Positions 62,020 through 64,000 of a DNA stretch of 64,000 bases are shown one piece after another. This DNA is from an uncultured Paracoccaceae bacterium (GTDB lineage Bacteria > Pseudomonadota > Alphaproteobacteria > Rhodobacterales > Rhodobacteraceae). Within the stretch, counting starts at the first letter, position 1; each line of letters begins with the position of its first letter. Location: NCBI GenBank assembly GCA_947501555.1, contig CANMWG010000003.1, positions 186,001-250,000 on the forward strand, in the 5' to 3' direction. The notes beneath the pieces are model-generated. The model did no database searches. It saw only the letters and a program-made list of their open reading frames with translations, and was not told the origin of the DNA. Made by a program: the position numbers and the translations under genes.

Positions 62020-63132
62020 ATGGGCATTTTCGATTTTTTGACGGGCGAGTTTATCGACGTTATTCACTGGACCGACGACACCCGCGACACCATGGTCTGG
62101 CGGTTTGAACGTGAAGAGCACGAGATCAAATATGGGGCCAAGCTGACCGTCCGCGAAGGTCAGGCGGCTGTGTTTGTGCATGAAGGCCAGTTGGCGGATG
62201 TGTTCTCGCCCGGTCTTTATATGCTTGAGACCAACAACATGCCCATCATGACCACGTTGCAGCATTGGGATCATGGATTCCAAAGCCCGTTCAAGTCCGA
62301 GATTTACTACGTCAACACGACCCGCTTTTCGGACCTCAAATGGGGGACCAAGAACCCGATCATGCTGCGTGATCCCGAGTTTGGCCCGACCCGCATTCGT
62401 GCGTTCGGGACCTATACGATCAAAGTGGCCGATCCAGCGGTGTTCCTGCGAGAAATCGTGGGCACCGATGGTGAATTTACCATGGATGAGATCAGCTATC
62501 AGATTCGCAATATCATCGTGCAGGAATTCAGCCGGGTGATTGCACAATCTGGCATTCCAGTGCTGGATATGGCAGCGAATACTGCTGATGTGGGCAAGTT
62601 GATTGCGACAGCCATTGATCCGGTGATGAAGCAATACGGGCTGACCATTCCCGAGCTTTACATCGAAAATATCAGCCTACCGCCTGTCGTGGAAAAGGCG
62701 CTGGACGAACGCACCTCGCGCGGGGTGGCGGGCAATCTGGATGAGCATATGAAATGGAAAGCCGCCGAGGCGATGACCATGGAAGGCTCTGCTGCAGGCA
62801 GTGCGATGGGTATGGGCATGGGGGCCGGTCTGGGAATGCAGATGGGCAATATGACGATGGGTGGTGGGCCCTGGGGCGCGTCGGCTTCGGCGCCAGCCGC
62901 AGCCGCACCTCCCCCGCCGCCTCCGGTGGAACATGTCTGGCATGTAGCCATTGACGGCAATGTCACCGGTCCGTTTTCCAAGGCCGCGATGGGCCGTCAG
63001 GTGACCGCGGGCGAATTAACCCGCGACACGATGGTCTGGACCCAAGGCCAGGATGGTTGGATGAAAGCCGGGGATGTCACCGAACTGGCCCAGCTCTTTA
63101 CGATCATGCCGCCACCTCCGCCAGGCGCATAA
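62020..63132 (+). CDS. SPFH-domain protein with C-terminal GYF_2 domain
   Basis: This 370-residue protein has an SPFH-like N-terminal part (EFIDVIHWTDDTRDTMVWRF, KLTVREGQAAVFVHEGQLAD, FGTYTIKVADPAVFLREIVG) of the virion-core/YdjI-like type. A Gly/Met-rich linker (GMGMGAGLGMQMGNM) and a Pro run follow. Residues about 305-360 form a GYF_2 module (WHVAIDGNVTGPFSKAAMG, TRDTMVWTQGQDGWMKAG). Such proteins often pair with zinc-ribbon proteins at membranes; one follows here. Confidence 0.87.
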   Translation: MGIFDFLTGEFIDVIHWTDDTRDTMVWRFEREEHEIKYGAKLTVREGQAAVFVHEGQLADVFSPGLYMLETNNMPIMTTLQHWDHGFQSPFKSEIYYVNTTRFSDLKWGTKNPIMLRDPEFGPTRIRAFGTYTIKVADPAVFLREIVGTDGEFTMDEISYQIRNIIVQEFSRVIAQSGIPVLDMAANTADVGKLIATAIDPVMKQYGLTIPELYIENISLPPVVEKALDERTSRGVAGNLDEHMKWKAAEAMTMEGSAAGSAMGMGMGAGLGMQMGNMTMGGGPWGASASAPAAAAPPPPPPVEHVWHVAIDGNVTGPFSKAAMGRQVTAGELTRDTMVWTQGQDGWMKAGDVTELAQLFTIMPPPPPGA

Positions 63133-63141
63133 GTTCGCACT

Positions 63142-64000
63142 ATGGACGAACCCACTTCAGTAGCAGCCGAGCATCGCTTCCCTTGCGATGCCTGCGGGTC
63201 CGATCTGCGTTTTGATCCGGGCGATCATCAGCTGACCTGTGATCATTGCGGCAACACCCAGCCCATCGACAATGATGGCCCTTGGACCGGCGCAATCAAG
63301 GAATTGGATTTCCGACGCGGTGTAGATCAACAGCTCTCAGATGCGGAAATCGAGGAAACCCGTGTCGTCAGCTGCCCCAATTGCGGCGCGCAGACCGAAT
63401 TTGACAGTGATTTGCATGCCGCCGAGTGCCCGTTCTGTGCCACCCCGGTTGTCACCGACACAGGCACCCATCGGCATATCAAACCGCGTGGGTTGTTGCC
63501 GTTTGAGCTTGAGGAGCCTGTCGCACGGGACGCGGTGACAGCATGGCTCGGTAGCTTGTGGTTTGCCCCTAACGGCCTCGCCGATTATGCCCGCAAAGGC
63601 CGCAAAATGAACGGGATCTATGTCCCCTACTGGACCTTTGATGCGGACACCAAAAGCCAATACACGGGCCAGCGCGGCAAACATTACTATCAAACCAAAA
63701 CCGTTATGCGCGACGGCAAACGCAAAACAATCCGGGTGCGCAAGACAAGATGGCGCAATGTCTCGGGCCGGGTTGCCCGGTTTTTTGACGATGTGTTGGT
63801 GCTGGCCTCAAAGTCATTGCCAAAAAAATACACCGATGGGTTGGAACCTTGGGATCTGTCCGCCCTCGAACCCTACAAGCCCGAATATCTGGCCGGTTTC
63901 CGGGCCGAGGGCTATCAGGTCGAACTGGTGGATGGCTATGACGAGGCCCGCGCCTATATGGACCGGATGATCCGCCGCGACGTGAAATACGATATCGGCG
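63142..64000 (+). CDS. TFIIB-type zinc-ribbon protein (3' truncated by window)
   Basis: The ATG at 63142 opens a frame of at least 286 residues that runs to the window end. Two zinc ribbons are seen: FPCDACGSDLRF with LTCDHCGNT, and VSCPNCGAQTEF with AECPFCATPVV. Then LPFELEEPVARDAVTAWLGSLWFAP and YVPYWTFDADTKSQYTGQRG follow. Proteins of this type (annotated as primosome/TFIIB-like) are conserved beside SPFH-GYF proteins in such clusters. The C-terminal part, often membrane-bound, lies outside the window. Confidence 0.84.
   Translation, partial: MDEPTSVAAEHRFPCDACGSDLRFDPGDHQLTCDHCGNTQPIDNDGPWTGAIKELDFRRGVDQQLSDAEIEETRVVSCPNCGAQTEFDSDLHAAECPFCATPVVTDTGTHRHIKPRGLLPFELEEPVARDAVTAWLGSLWFAPNGLADYARKGRKMNGIYVPYWTFDADTKSQYTGQRGKHYYQTKTVMRDGKRKTIRVRKTRWRNVSGRVARFFDDVLVLASKSLPKKYTDGLEPWDLSALEPYKPEYLAGFRAEGYQVELVDGYDEARAYMDRMIRRDVKYDIG

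Overview
The window looks like a chromosomal segment of an alphaproteobacterium of the Roseobacter group (Rhodobacterales). The basis is gene content and arrangement: a GlcF-type glycolate oxidase subunit, an F0 ATP synthase operon (I-a-c-b'-b) standing apart from F1, the division-site ATPase MipZ, an ffh-(GNAT)n-chorismate mutase-rpsP-rimM-trmD-rplS-rpmE region, and a GT14/DUF5928 glycosyltransferase beside a sulfotransferase. Base composition is moderately GC-rich. No rRNA, tRNA, CRISPR array, insertion sequence or phage was seen.

Layout. 1-5.7 kb: 3' end of glcF, a secreted trypsin-like protease, a small heat-shock protein, polA and small secreted or zinc-finger proteins. 5.7-10.4 kb: an ABC ATPase without a permease, a HIT protein, then a cell-surface group (GT14/DUF5928 glycosyltransferase, sulfotransferase, Rossmann-like protein). 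10.5-17 kb: a TRAP-type solute-binding protein with an extra N-terminal domain, adenosine kinase with endonuclease III, an AraC/MGMT repair protein, an OmpA lipoprotein, a GntR regulator and a CPBP protease. 17-19.7 kb: the F0 operon with a visible promoter and terminator. 19.8-28.6 kb: accessory genes, including an acidic protein with three near-identical 41-residue repeats, a Hint-domain protein, an EF-hand protein, and a LysR/EamA pair divergent from an azoreductase.

29-39.5 kb is the translation and protein-targeting block: ffh, a NIPSNAP protein, five consecutive GNAT acetyltransferases, chorismate mutase, rpsP, a 48-residue membrane protein, rimM, trmD, rplS and rpmE. It is broken by an opposite-strand membrane-protein gene between rimM and trmD. 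Many of these genes overlap by ATGA, which suggests translational coupling. Three copies of a palindrome built on GATGGGT/ACCCATC lie in this block. 39.7-42.5 kb is a small surface-glycan cluster whose methyltransferase carries an in-frame stop. 42.9-57 kb: a DEAD-box helicase, mipZ, an AAA ATPase, a glutamate-synthase-like flavoprotein, a GAF-PAS-GGDEF-EAL protein, a class C beta-lactamase-like hydrolase, leuB and a decayed LysR gene.

57-64 kb is a co-directional group: TerC-like protein, a 64-residue membrane protein, XpaC, TelA, a DUF2927 lipoprotein, a secreted protein, an SPFH-GYF protein and a zinc-ribbon protein cut by the window end. It looks like one membrane-stress or metal-stress locus with a structured leader before terC. 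This group and the tandem-repeat protein at 21.7-22.6 kb are the best candidates for undescribed biology.
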